In this document: positions 39,569 through 47,859 of the stretch, piece after piece
How positions within the stretch are numbered: position 1 is the stretch's first letter
Layout of the letters: the number at the start of each line of letters is the position of its first letter
Assembly: GCF_009649225.1 (NCBI RefSeq)
Contig: NZ_WJPP01000004.1
Span: 124,001 to 188,000 of the forward strand
DNA from: Spiribacter salilacus
GTDB lineage: Bacteria; Pseudomonadota; Gammaproteobacteria; Nitrococcales; Nitrococcaceae
DNA: 64,000 nucleotides
Reading direction: 5' to 3'
Made by a program: the position numbers and the translations under genes
Notes under the pieces: generated by a model
Database searches by the model: none
Seen by the model: the letters and a program-made list of their open reading frames with translations, nothing else
What the model was told of the DNA's origin: nothing

Positions 39569-39921
39569 TATTTATCATCCTCCAGCGTATCGATGGCGTC
39601 GTCATCAATCGTGTCAAACGCCTCGTAGATACGAACCGTTAAAGCCAGCCCCACAGCAGTAGTGGCAACGCCAACAACGATGGCGGTAAGGATAAGAACA
39701 TGGGGGAGCGGATTAGAGTAAAGCGCAATGCCTTCTCGAAGAATTGGCGTTGCTCCGCCGATGACCTTGCCCGCGGAAATAAACAAAATGAAGGCGGCGG
39801 TCTGAAAGATGGCAAGCCCAATGATTTTTTTAATCATGTTGCCGCAGACAATCATTCCGTAGTAGCCAATCATCATCAGCAAAATGACCGCCCAATAATT
39901 GAAAAAACTCAAAATATTCAT
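39568..39921 (-). CDS. mnhC: Multisubunit Na+/H+ antiporter subunit C (MnhC/MrpC, NuoK-like)
   Basis: Small NuoK-like membrane subunit of 117 aa with three helices. The middle helix carries GLAIFQTAAFILFIS and the third LPHVLILTAIVVGVATTAVGLAL, the MrpC signature (LPQALVLTAIVIG in relatives). An acidic tail (DDDAIDTLEDD) follows. It overlaps mnhB by 4 bp and mnhD by one base. In Mrp it packs next to MrpD and MrpA and helps form the ion path. Confidence 0.94.
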   Translation of the reverse strand: MNILSFFNYWAVILLMMIGYYGMIVCGNMIKKIIGLAIFQTAAFILFISAGKVIGGATPILREGIALYSNPLPHVLILTAIVVGVATTAVGLALTVRIYEAFDTIDDDAIDTLEDDK

Positions 39922-40361
39922 TCGTTTCGCTCCGCCGCATCGGTCATTGCGCGGCGCTGCGCAAACATTAAAAAGATCAGCATTACCACCGTTGCGACGG
40001 TAATACCCACCCCAAATTCAACTAAAATGATGCCCGCTTGCTGGGCGGCATGAGGGCTTTCGAGGAGCGGGTAAAAATCCAAAAACCGCCCTCCCATCAC
40101 CACGCCTAGCAGGCCAATAAACGCATACAGCAGCACACCTAGGCTAGCTAGCGCATAGATAACGCGGGTGGGAATAACGCGCAAACCCGTTTCAAGCCCA
40201 TAGATAAAGACAAATAAAATCCAAGCCGCTGCAAAGAGTACGCCCGCTTGAAACCCGCCGCCTGGGGAATATTCGCCATGAAATTGCACATAAAGGGCAA
40301 ATAACATAATGAGCGGGATGAGAAACCGTGCCACAACCACCAAAATTGTACTGCGCTTCAT
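39918..40361 (-). CDS. mnhB: Multisubunit Na+/H+ antiporter subunit B (MnhB/MrpB)
   Basis: MnhB-family membrane subunit of 147 aa with four helices. The diagnostic motif HGEYSPGGGFQAG lies between the first two helices, matching the HGHxSPGGGFQGG of MrpB. The C-terminus is polar. The ATG overlaps the previous MbhD/E-like gene by 4 bp and its stop overlaps mnhC by 4 bp. It belongs to the membrane core of the antiporter. Confidence 0.94.
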   Translation of the reverse strand: MKRSTILVVVARFLIPLIMLFALYVQFHGEYSPGGGFQAGVLFAAAWILFVFIYGLETGLRVIPTRVIYALASLGVLLYAFIGLLGVVMGGRFLDFYPLLESPHAAQQAGIILVEFGVGITVATVVMLIFLMFAQRRAMTDAAERNE

Positions 40362-40909
40362 GACGAGGAATCCTCTTCAGACGCACGGGTGGTTGATGAT
40401 TGACGCCGCCGGCGAACCGGCACCGAGAGTAAGGCAAACACCCCAATACCAGCGGTTAAGATAACCACCGCCTCGCCCATGGTATCGATGGAGCGATAGC
40501 TGGCCAGCACCGCAGCAACCATATTAGGCACGCCCATATCCGCGTAGGTGTTTTGCGTGTAGTACTGCCCGACATGCACGTGAACCGGGTTATTCGGGTC
40601 ACCAAAAACGGGCAAGTCAAACGAGGCGTAAACCAAGGCGGCTCCGGTAATAAACACGATGATGAGTGCCGGAATATTATGCCCAAAGAGCCGTTTCTCA
40701 TGCCTTGGGACTAGTGCCAAAACAGCCAAAATCAAAATCGTACTAATGCCGGCGCCAACAGCAGCTTCGGTTAAAGCCACATCGCCAGCATCCAGCACCG
40801 CAAATAGGGCAGCAATGGTCAGCGAGTAGATGGCAAACAATAGGGTGGCTTTGAGCAGATCGCGGGTAAATAACACCGCAAGCGCCACCACCAACAATAA
40901 AAGCAGCAA
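40358..40909 (-). CDS. MbhD/MbhE-like subunit (equivalent of MrpA C-terminal domains); start uncertain
   Basis: Membrane protein of about 183 aa with two parts. The first ~75 residues match MbhD (DUF4040) with LFAIYSLTIAALFAVLDAGDVALTEAAVG. The rest matches MbhE with NMVAAVLASYRSIDTMGEAVVILTAGIGV, as in the C-terminal domains of MrpA. Acidic loop residues between helices are conserved in the family. The listed start is TTG 40909, which has no ribosome site. Upstream in frame, an ATC codon at 40933 follows AAGGAG by 8 bp and would add IEHLIDIV, a natural N-terminus; it may be the true start. Confidence 0.85.
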   Translation of the reverse strand: MLLLLLVVALAVLFTRDLLKATLLFAIYSLTIAALFAVLDAGDVALTEAAVGAGISTILILAVLALVPRHEKRLFGHNIPALIIVFITGAALVYASFDLPVFGDPNNPVHVHVGQYYTQNTYADMGVPNMVAAVLASYRSIDTMGEAVVILTAGIGVFALLSVPVRRRRQSSTTRASEEDSSS

Positions 40910-40920
40910 AACGATATCGA

Positions 40921-41262
40921 TTAGGTGTTCGATGACGCACGCTCCTTTGTGGGATCCTCGGAGCCCTGCGGTTTAATGCCTGCTGCTATGGCAGCTCGCA
41001 CGGTGGCGTGTGATGCGGTGGGCGTTGTGAACAGTAAAAACAGCAGAATCAGTAGTAACTTGATCGTGAGTATCGAGACGCCAGCCTGCAAAATAAGCCC
41101 TGCAATGATTAGCAGCGGGGCGATGGTGTCGGTAATGCCCCCCGCATGCAGGCGGGTATACAGGTCGGGAAAACGCACCAGCCCAACCCCACCAACTAAG
41201 GCAAATGCTGCCCCTGTTAGTAAAAGGCCGGCTGACAACACATGAATCACGATATCAATCAT
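40921..41262 (-). CDS. mnhG: Multisubunit Na+/H+ antiporter subunit G (MnhG/MrpG)
   Basis: MnhG-family membrane subunit, 113 aa from ATG 41262, which has an AGGAT ribosome site and overlaps the mnhF end by 8 bp. Three helices are seen, with family signature GVGLVRFPDLYTRLHAGG followed by a short polar turn (ITDTIAPLLI) and PTASHATVRAA near the third helix. The tail is hydrophilic. A longer frame to 41301 is open but includes mnhF sequence. Confidence 0.94.
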   Translation of the reverse strand: MIDIVIHVLSAGLLLTGAAFALVGGVGLVRFPDLYTRLHAGGITDTIAPLLIIAGLILQAGVSILTIKLLLILLFLLFTTPTASHATVRAAIAAGIKPQGSEDPTKERASSNT

Positions 41263-41542
41263 CGGCCAGATCCTCGGCCGCTGCCAGGTCATGTCGATCA
41301 ATCAATTTAAGTACGGCGATGACCGCGATAAAGTTGATGAGTGCATAGACCAACGCCACATCAATGAGGTCGTGATTGCCCGTAAAAAGCGTAATTAATG
41401 CAATGAGCAAAACGGTTTTTGTACCGAACGCGTTTACCGCCACAATGGTGTCGTAAACCGTTGGCCCTTTTAGGGCACGCCAGAGTGCCAAAGCCATCGT
41501 GGTGAAAATCGCTAAGATGGTGGCTAGCAGAATGGGGCTCAT
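41255..41542 (-). CDS. mnhF: Multisubunit Na+/H+ antiporter subunit F (MnhF/MrpF)
   Basis: MnhF-family subunit, 95 aa from ATG 41542, which overlaps the mnhE stop (ATGA). Three helices: the first ends before LKGPTVYDTIVAVNAFGTKTV, a form of the family motif RGPTxxDRVxAxD. The Asp and Asn positions near the turn between helices 1 and 2 are retained. It is followed by mnhG with 8 bp overlap. The order E-F-G is that of standard mrp operons. Confidence 0.93.
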   Translation of the reverse strand: MSPILLATILAIFTTMALALWRALKGPTVYDTIVAVNAFGTKTVLLIALITLFTGNHDLIDVALVYALINFIAVIAVLKLIDRHDLAAAEDLADD

Positions 41543-42021
41543 TGATTGGGGCCCTCTAACCACTGCACGCGTTTAAGCATATCGCCATTGCGCAGCCCAT
41601 CGACTGCCTCATCTAACAAGGCATGTGCCTGAATTTCGCCACTACCATCGGTTAGCTCAGTGGTGATGGTGCCCGGGGTGAGTGTGATGGAATTACCGTA
41701 GGTAACTAAACCTACGCGAGTGCGAGTTGTAGCCGGAACTTTAATGACGCTTGGTTTGATGCGCTTAGGGTTTATAACCGCTCGCGCCACCATGAGGTTT
41801 GCCAAAATAATTTCGCCGATAAGCCAGGTCCAATAGACAGGCAGCCGCCAAGACAGCGTGCCGGGGTCATGCTCAGCGCCTAAGACCTCCATGCGCTCGG
41901 TAATCCAGACGACCAAAGCTACCGACGCTGCCCCTAAAATGAGGATAAGCGGCTTATAAACGCCAGACAGACCCAGCCAAAGCAGGGCGAGAACCGTTGC
42001 GAGTGCAATAAAGTAACGCAT
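41539..42021 (-). CDS. mnhE: Multisubunit Na+/H+ antiporter subunit E (MnhE/MrpE)
   Basis: MnhE-family membrane subunit of 160 aa, first gene of the antiporter operon. Two or three N-terminal helices precede the soluble domain with LIGEIILANLMVARAVINP and the TLTPGTITTEL motif characteristic of MrpE. The stop overlaps the mnhF start. It lies 38 bp after argF on the same strand, with no terminator between, so transcription from the arg promoter may reach the antiporter genes. Confidence 0.93.
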   Translation of the reverse strand: MRYFIALATVLALLWLGLSGVYKPLILILGAASVALVVWITERMEVLGAEHDPGTLSWRLPVYWTWLIGEIILANLMVARAVINPKRIKPSVIKVPATTRTRVGLVTYGNSITLTPGTITTELTDGSGEIQAHALLDEAVDGLRNGDMLKRVQWLEGPNQ

Positions 42022-42059
42022 CGGGTGAAATGTACCAAGGTCTGAGGCGGCTCGCCATA

Positions 42060-42959
42060 TTAGAGCGTGATTAGTAGATGCTCCAGCAGAGCCTTTTGGG
42101 CATGTAGGCGGTTTTCCGCCTCATCCCAAACGACGCTTTGCGGCCCATCAATAACCTCAGCAGTCACTTCTTCGCCTCGATGCGCCGGTAGGCAATGCAT
42201 AAAAAGCGCCTTGGGCGAGGCTAGTTGCATCAGCTCAGCATTCACTTGATAAGCAGAGAAGGCCTCAAGACGGGCTTGTTGCTCATCTTCCATACCCATG
42301 CTGGCCCACACATCGGTCACGATTAGGTCCGCACCCTCTGCCGCTGCAGCAGGATCCGTTAAATGCTGGCTGCGGGGAAACTCGGCTAAGTCTGCTGGCG
42401 CATAGCCGGCTGGGCAACCAATGCGAAGGTTAAATTCCATCATCTCGGCTGCCTGCATCCAAGAGCGGCACATATTGTTGCCATCGCCCATCCAGGCGAC
42501 CGTGCGCCCCGAAATATCGCGATGATGGCTCTGCCAAGTTTGTAGATCGGCCAACAGCTGGCAGGGATGATGATCATCCGTTAACCCGTTAATTACCGGC
42601 ACGGCAGAGGCGGCGGCAAAGCGCTCAACATTCTCATGAGCAAAGGTTCGGATCATCACCGCGTCTACCATTCTTGAGAGCACGCGGGCAGTGTCTTCAA
42701 TGGGCTCACCGCGGCCCAGCTGGCTATCACGAGGCGATAGAAAAATCGCACTACCGCCTAATTGCGCCATACCCGCCTCAAACGATACGCGTGTTCGGGT
42801 TGAGGATTTCTCAAAAATCATCCCCAATACCTTGCCGCGCAACGGTTCATGCAGCGCATGATCTCGATGCAAATCGCGCAAAGAATCCGCGCGGCGAAGC
42901 AGGGCAGCCAGTTCGTCGCGATCCAAGTCGTTAAGCGTTAAAAAATGTTTGATTGGCAT
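42060..42959 (-). CDS. argF: Ornithine carbamoyltransferase ArgF
   Basis: Cytoplasmic enzyme forming citrulline from ornithine and carbamoyl phosphate, 299 aa. Carbamoyl-phosphate site STRTR, the [12 protein letters not shown] block, VAWMGDGNN, and the ornithine-binding [11 protein letters not shown] are all present. Its 299-residue length and the absence of the E. coli-type extra loops place it in the Pseudomonas-like anabolic group. It begins 3 bp after argD and forms a two-gene arginine unit upstream of the antiporter operon. Confidence 0.97.
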   Translation of the reverse strand: MPIKHFLTLNDLDRDELAALLRRADSLRDLHRDHALHEPLRGKVLGMIFEKSSTRTRVSFEAGMAQLGGSAIFLSPRDSQLGRGEPIEDTARVLSRMVDAVMIRTFAHENVERFAAASAVPVINGLTDDHHPCQLLADLQTWQSHHRDISGRTVAWMGDGNNMCRSWMQAAEMMEFNLRIGCPAGYAPADLAEFPRSQHLTDPAAAAEGADLIVTDVWASMGMEDEQQARLEAFSAYQVNAELMQLASPKALFMHCLPAHRGEEVTAEVIDGPQSVVWDEAENRLHAQKALLEHLLITL

Positions 42960-42962
42960 GAT

Positions 42963-44123
42963 TTAGAGTGCCTCAATTAATGGGACTAATGTCGAGACAA
43001 TTTGGTCTGCCTCTGCATCCGTCAAAATCAGTGGCGGCAGCAAGCGCACCACGTTGCCTGCCGTTACGTTAATTAACAAGTGGGCCTCAAGCGCCTGAGC
43101 AACAAGCTCAGCGCAGGGCACGGTGAGTTCAATACCGATCATTAGCCCACGGCCACGAATCTCGCGTACTTTCTCAACGCCTTGTAAACCGTCAGCAAAT
43201 CCGGCCCGTAAACGCTTGCCGAGTAGGGCTGCGCGCTCGGTAAGATTTTCTTCTGCAATGACTTCGCAGACCGCAAGGCCAGCCGCGCAGGATAAGGGGT
43301 TGCCACCAAAGGTAGAGCCATGGCTGCCGGGGCCGAGCACATCGGTGGCAGGCCCGCCAGCGATGCATGCGCCAATAGGCACACCATTAGCCAAGGCCTT
43401 AGCCAGTGTGACGACATCGGGCTTGATGCCGGCATGCTGATGCGCAAACCATTGGCCGGTGCGGCCGACCCCCGATTGCACTTCATCCACCATGAGTAGC
43501 CAGCCGCGCTCGTCACATAACTCGCGTAGCTTGTTTAAATAATCATCGTCTGGCACCACAATGCCGCCTTCACCTTGAATTGGTTCAACAAAGACAGCTG
43601 CGGTTTGATCGCTGCCGGCGGCGGCAACGGCGGGCACATCGTTGTAGGGCACGCGTACAAAGCCCTCAGGCATTGGCCCAAATCCTTCTTGCGCCTTGAT
43701 ATTGCCGGTGGCAGCGAGGGCCGCCAGTGTCCGGCCATGGAAGGCGTTTTCCGCCACAATAATTTCGGGCCGCGTTTTATCGGCAGCATGACCAAAGCGT
43801 CGCGCCAGCTTAATGGCAGCCTCATTGGCCTCAGCGCCGCTATTAGAGAAGAAGACCTGCTGTAAACCAGAAAGCGCACAGAGCTTTTCCGCCAGCGCTT
43901 CTTGATGCGGAATCCCATAAAGGTTGGAGGTGTGAATCAGTCGTGTAGACTGATCGGCCAATGCAGCAGCCACCCGCGGATGGGCATGGCCCAAGCCGCA
44001 GACAGCAATGCCCGAGAGCGCATCAAGATACTGCTCACCTGTGCTGCTCTCGACCCATGCTCCTTTGCCACGCACAAAGGACACAGGAAGGCGTTTATAG
44101 GTCGACATGATGGCCGATGACAT
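42963..44123 (-). CDS. argD: Acetylornithine aminotransferase ArgD
   Basis: PLP-dependent class III aminotransferase making N-acetylornithine from the semialdehyde, 386 aa. Features: FSNSGAEANEAAIKLAR, ENAFHGRT, the cofactor Asp in MVDEVQSGVGRTG and the PLP lysine in TLAKALANGVP. Length and motifs fit ArgD better than GABA or ornithine aminotransferases. ATG 44123 is supported by GGAGG with 8 bp spacing. It has its own promoter, with a hairpin in the leader. argJ at 2.4 kb recycles the acetyl group. Confidence 0.95.
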   Translation of the reverse strand: MSSAIMSTYKRLPVSFVRGKGAWVESSTGEQYLDALSGIAVCGLGHAHPRVAAALADQSTRLIHTSNLYGIPHQEALAEKLCALSGLQQVFFSNSGAEANEAAIKLARRFGHAADKTRPEIIVAENAFHGRTLAALAATGNIKAQEGFGPMPEGFVRVPYNDVPAVAAAGSDQTAAVFVEPIQGEGGIVVPDDDYLNKLRELCDERGWLLMVDEVQSGVGRTGQWFAHQHAGIKPDVVTLAKALANGVPIGACIAGGPATDVLGPGSHGSTFGGNPLSCAAGLAVCEVIAEENLTERAALLGKRLRAGFADGLQGVEKVREIRGRGLMIGIELTVPCAELVAQALEAHLLINVTAGNVVRLLPPLILTDAEADQIVSTLVPLIEAL

Positions 44124-44146
44124 GGCGAAGACCTCCGAAAAACAAA

Positions 44147-44165
44147 CGGCAGCCTTCGGCTGCCG
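44147..44165 (-). promoter_or_regulatory. Hairpin with T-run in the argD leader
   Basis: On minus, CGGCAGCC-GAA-GGCTGCCG is a perfect 8-bp stem followed by TTTGTTTTT. It lies just after the predicted transcription start and before the argD ribosome site. It looks like an attenuator or a 5' mRNA-stabilising stem; the direction is set by the T-run. Confidence 0.6.
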
Positions 44166-44173
44166 AGCCGTTC

Positions 44174-44202
44174 ATTATAGGATGAGGCATGGGCTCTCAC
44201 AA
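44174..44202 (-). promoter_or_regulatory. Sigma-70 promoter of argD-argF
   Basis: On minus, TTGTGA (44197-44202), 17 bp spacer and a perfect TATAAT (44174-44179). The -35 overlaps the first codons of the divergent rnm gene. The start point would fall near 44167, immediately before the leader hairpin. Confidence 0.7.
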
Positions 44203-45028
44203 GCCAGTTGATCTACATATGCATAGTACGGCCTCAGATGGGCGGCTTTCCCCCGAGGCATTGGTGGATCGTGTTGTCTCTGCCGGCGTTGAGCTGATGG
44301 CGCTAACCGATCATGACACGCTAGAGGGCGTCTCGGCCGCGCAGACGTACGCAGCCGCGCAGGGCATCCGTTGTCTGTCGGGTATTGAGTTGTCTGCGCG
44401 CTGGGCCCGGGGAGTGGTCCATATCGTTGGGCTTAACTTTGATGCACAACAGCCTGATCTTCTCGCCGGTGTTGCTCAGCAATTGGCCGCACGCAGGCAG
44501 CGAGCTCAGCGTATTGGCGAGCGGCTGGAGCGTGCCGGTTGTAAGGGGATTCTCGCTCGAGTGGTGGATGCGGCAGGCACTAATGGCGCGCCCGGCCGGG
44601 CGCATTTTGCGCGGGATTTGGTGGCGCAGGGTTGGGTCAGCGATTTTCAATCGGCGTTTACCCGCTATCTCAAACGCGGCAGGCCGGGTTATTGCGCGGT
44701 TGAATGGGCCACGATAGACAATGTGGTGGCGTGGATTCACGCGGCTGGGGGAAAAGCGGTTTTTGCTCATCCACTGCGTTACGGGTTAAGTGGTGGCGCG
44801 CTGCGTGCGGTTATTCAGCGCTTTGTTGAATGTGGTGGTGATGCCATTGAGGTGGTGAGTGGGGGCAGTCAGCGCAACGATGTAGAGTCTGCCGCCGCTT
44901 TGGCGCGGCGTTTTAAGTTAGCCGCCTCGGTGGGGTCAGACTTTCATGATCCGGCATTTCGCTGGAGCGATGTGGGCCGACTAGCTGCATTACCAAAAGA
45001 TCTTGATCCGGTGTGGTTAAGCTTATGA
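44189..45028 (+). CDS. rnm: PHP-domain 5'-3' exoribonuclease / 3',5'-nucleotide phosphatase (RNase AM, YciV/TrpH)
   Basis: PHP-superfamily metal-dependent phosphoesterase of 279 aa. Metal-ligand motifs: DLHMHSTASDG, LTDHDT, a Glu in LSGIELSA, HIVGLNF, FAHPLRYG and GSDFHDP. E. coli RNase AM trims 5' ends of rRNA and acts on pAp-like nucleotides. ATG 44189 follows AGGATGAGG. It diverges from argD and overlaps the next gene by 4 bp. Function beyond this family is inferred from similarity. Confidence 0.92.
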   Translation: MGSHKPVDLHMHSTASDGRLSPEALVDRVVSAGVELMALTDHDTLEGVSAAQTYAAAQGIRCLSGIELSARWARGVVHIVGLNFDAQQPDLLAGVAQQLAARRQRAQRIGERLERAGCKGILARVVDAAGTNGAPGRAHFARDLVAQGWVSDFQSAFTRYLKRGRPGYCAVEWATIDNVVAWIHAAGGKAVFAHPLRYGLSGGALRAVIQRFVECGGDAIEVVSGGSQRNDVESAAALARRFKLAASVGSDFHDPAFRWSDVGRLAALPKDLDPVWLSL

Positions 45029-46002
45029 ATACCCACCCTTTTGCCACGCTTAGCCCTGATCGGTTATTAGATTTGGTGGAGGCATTGGGTCTGCAGCCCG
45101 ATGGTCGATTATTAGCCTTAAATAGCTACGAAAACCGGGTTTATCAAGTTGGCATCGAAGATAGCGATCCGCTGATTTTGAAGGTGTATCGCCCATCACG
45201 CTGGAGCACCGCCGCGCTAGAAGAGGAGCATGGCTTTGCACTGGAGCTGGCTGAACGGGATATCCCGGTGGTGCCACCGTTGATCATCAATGGCAACACG
45301 CTGCATGAGCACGCCGGCTTTCATTATGCGTTGTACCCTCGCCGTGGCGGGCATGCGCCCGAGCTTGATGATCCAGATACGCGCGAGTGGCTTGGGCGAA
45401 TGTTGGGCAGGATTCATGCATTGGGCGCTGTTGAGCCGTTTGCCCATCGCTTATCGCTTGATCCGCAGCGAATGGGTCGTGAGAGTCGGGATCACATCTT
45501 GGCCCAAGGGCTAATGCCAGCGCATTTATTACCGGCGTATCAATCGCTAACTGATGATCTGCTGATCGACATTGACGCGGCATTTGCGCGCGCTCAAGGC
45601 TATGCTGTGATTCGGCTGCATGGCGATTGTCATCCCGGCAATATTTTATGGACTGACCAGGGTCCGCATTTTGTGGATTTGGATGACTGTATTAATGGGC
45701 CGGCGCTGCAGGATTTATGGATGTTGTTATCTGGCGAGCGGGCAGAGCGGGCAATGCAGCTTAGCGACGTGCTGGCCGGCTATGAAGACTTTCATCCTTT
45801 TGATTTGCGCGAGCTGCATTTGCTTGAAGCGCTGCGAACCTTGCGACTCATGAGTCATGCCGCATGGCTGGCACGCCGTTGGGATGACCCGGCTTTTCCG
45901 CCTGCTTTCCCGTGGTTTGCGTCGGGGCGATTCTGGGAAGATCATATTCTGGCGCTACGAGAGCAGGCCGCGGCCATGCAGGAGCCGCCACTAAGCGTGT
46001 AA
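45025..46002 (+). CDS. srkA: Stress response kinase A (YihE/SrkA-like Ser/Thr protein kinase)
   Basis: APH-fold protein kinase of 325 aa. It matches E. coli SrkA: LNSYENRVYQV near the N-terminus, LKVYRPSRWS with the nucleotide-binding Lys, LHGDCHPGNILW catalytic loop, VDLDDCINGPALQDLWM metal-binding Asp, and EPPL near the C-terminus. SrkA counteracts MazF-dependent death and supports stress survival in E. coli. ATG 45025 overlaps the rnm stop (ATGA), so it is translated with rnm. Confidence 0.94.
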   Translation: MNTHPFATLSPDRLLDLVEALGLQPDGRLLALNSYENRVYQVGIEDSDPLILKVYRPSRWSTAALEEEHGFALELAERDIPVVPPLIINGNTLHEHAGFHYALYPRRGGHAPELDDPDTREWLGRMLGRIHALGAVEPFAHRLSLDPQRMGRESRDHILAQGLMPAHLLPAYQSLTDDLLIDIDAAFARAQGYAVIRLHGDCHPGNILWTDQGPHFVDLDDCINGPALQDLWMLLSGERAERAMQLSDVLAGYEDFHPFDLRELHLLEALRTLRLMSHAAWLARRWDDPAFPPAFPWFASGRFWEDHILALREQAAAMQEPPLSV

Positions 46003-46015
46003 TTGGAGAGTAAGG

Positions 46016-46414
46016 ATGTATTTGGTAATCATTGGGGCAGGTCCGGTTGGCAATAGCTTGGTTGAGCGGGCACTAGAAGCGGGGCATACGGCCGCGGTTG
46101 TGGAGCCTGATGCCACATTGGCTCAGGAATGTGCTGAGCAGCATGATGTGTTGGTGCTGGAAATGGCAATTAGCGCAGAAACTGCAGCCGCAGAAAGTCA
46201 CCTTGCCGATGCAGACGCGGTGATTGCCACAACAGCGGATGACTCCACCAACCTAATGGCTATGTTGTTAGCACAGGAAGCTGGCGTAGAACGGCGTACA
46301 AGCACGGTCAACCAGCATAGTCACATGGCAATCTTCCGTCGTTTGGGTGTTCGGGTGCTTGCAGACCCCGAGCGCTTGGTGGCGGAAAACCTGCTTGATA
46401 TGACGGAGCGTTAA
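46016..46414 (+). CDS. Single-domain TrkA-N (RCK) NAD-binding protein
   Basis: Rossmann-fold protein of 132 aa with GAGPVG at residues 7-12, the acidic Glu30-type ribose ligand in VVEPD and the TTADDSTNLMAMLLA block of TrkA-N domains. It ends at the N-lobe and lacks the TrkA-C domain; E. coli TrkA has two RCK units and KtrA has both lobes. It is 2 bp ahead of trkH, so it probably gates that channel, binding NAD(H) or another nucleotide. It could also be a truncated TrkA; no remnant of the missing part is seen downstream. Confidence 0.85.
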   Translation: MYLVIIGAGPVGNSLVERALEAGHTAAVVEPDATLAQECAEQHDVLVLEMAISAETAAAESHLADADAVIATTADDSTNLMAMLLAQEAGVERRTSTVNQHSHMAIFRRLGVRVLADPERLVAENLLDMTER

Positions 46415-46416
46415 GA

Positions 46417-47859
46417 TTGCGCGAGGTTTTTCGCGGTACCGGCATCCTTTTGCATGTGCCAGCGCTCATGGCGTTGCTTTCTTTGCCCATTGCTTGGTGG
46501 TTTGATCAGCTTGGCGGTATTTGGCCGTTACTGATGACTGCAGGTGTGGCGGTAGCACTCGGCCAAGCGCTGGTGTTTTTGGGCCGCGGTGCGAAAACAT
46601 TTCATCGCTATCAATCCATGCAAATTGCGGCATTTAGCTGGACATTGATCGCTTTGATTGGCGCTTTGCCCTTTTGGCTCGGTGCGCAGATGCCACCGAC
46701 GAGTGCGCTGTTTGAGTCGATTTCTGGCTTTACCTCTACGGGCCTGACGATTATTGCCGCACCGTCTGAGCTGCCCGCTTATTTGCAATGGTGGCGAAGT
46801 TTGACGCAGTGGGTAGGGGGTATAGGCGTGATCTTGCTGCTGATCGCAGTGCTCCCTGCAGAACGCGGCGCATTGAATTTGTACTTCTCTGAAGCTCGGG
46901 AAGAGAAAATTCTACCCACCGTTAAAGCCACCGTGCGCATGATTTGGCTGATTTATATCGGCTATACAGTGGCAGGAATTTTGTTGTTATGGCTGGTTGG
47001 TGAGCCGCTGTGGCGAGCGATCAATCATGGCATGACGGCCATCGCAACCGGTGGCTTTACAATTACTGATGATAGCCTTGCTAGCACGCCGACGCTTGTT
47101 CGATTGGCCTATCTGCCACTCATGATTTTTGGTGCGATTAGCTTTTTGGTGCATTACCGGTTGCTTGTAGAGCGGCAAACGCCCGCGCAGTTATGGCGAT
47201 TTGATGAAATTCGGATATTGGTTTGGGTGTTGCTACTGGGCGCGGCACTATTGATTGGGCAGCATTGGATAGCGGGTCGATCCGAAGAAACGGTGTCGCT
47301 AATCTTTATGTGGGTATCGGCAGTAACAACAGCTGGTTTTGCCACTGAGTCTTTAATGTCATGGTCCGACGCCGCATTACTGCTATTACTCGTTGCTGTT
47401 TTAATGGGTGGAATGGCGGGCTCAACGAGCGGCGGTCTTAAACTGCTGCGTGTGGGCATTCTGCTTAAAGATCTGGCCGGGCAGTTGCGTGAGTTTCGTG
47501 CCAGTGCCCACGAGGTGGTCATGGTGCGTCACAACGCAGAGCGTGTAACGCCAAAAGCGATGGGCGAGCTGGGTCGCATCGCCGCGCGGTTGGTAGGTGT
47601 GTTCATGCTGCTATGGCTGCTCAGTGTTTTTGTGATCTTGCACTTTTTGCCGGCAGGCACGCCGTTGGCATATGTTTTTTTTGAAACCGCCTCGGCATTA
47701 TTTAATTCTGGATTATCCAGCGGTTTGGTGGGCCCTGAGTTGCCCGCTGCCGCGGTGGTGGTGCTCAGCGTGTTAATGCTGCTCGGTCGGCTTGAGATTT
47801 TTCCACTGCTTGTTTTGTTTGCTTGGGCCTTTGGTGGCCGAGTGATGCGCCGGGCCTAA
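46417..47859 (+). CDS. trkH: Trk-type potassium transporter TrkH
   Basis: K+ uptake channel-like membrane protein of 480 aa. It has four M1-P-M2 repeats with selectivity-filter glycines: SGFTSTGLTI, TAIATGGFTI, AVTTAGFATE and ASALFNSGLSSG; the second and third are close to canonical filters. The start is TTG 46417, backed by GGAG at 8 bp spacing and only 2 bp from the upstream RCK gene. Its stop overlaps the convergent CBS gene by 4 bp. Confidence 0.94.
   Translation: MREVFRGTGILLHVPALMALLSLPIAWWFDQLGGIWPLLMTAGVAVALGQALVFLGRGAKTFHRYQSMQIAAFSWTLIALIGALPFWLGAQMPPTSALFESISGFTSTGLTIIAAPSELPAYLQWWRSLTQWVGGIGVILLLIAVLPAERGALNLYFSEAREEKILPTVKATVRMIWLIYIGYTVAGILLLWLVGEPLWRAINHGMTAIATGGFTITDDSLASTPTLVRLAYLPLMIFGAISFLVHYRLLVERQTPAQLWRFDEIRILVWVLLLGAALLIGQHWIAGRSEETVSLIFMWVSAVTTAGFATESLMSWSDAALLLLLVAVLMGGMAGSTSGGLKLLRVGILLKDLAGQLREFRASAHEVVMVRHNAERVTPKAMGELGRIAARLVGVFMLLWLLSVFVILHFLPAGTPLAYVFFETASALFNSGLSSGLVGPELPAAAVVVLSVLMLLGRLEIFPLLVLFAWAFGGRVMRRA

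Noticed and set aside
34643-42021. DAB-type inorganic carbon uptake pair
   Set aside because: No DabA-like (DUF2309) gene is next to the antiporter-type genes; the other Mrp subunits are present instead.
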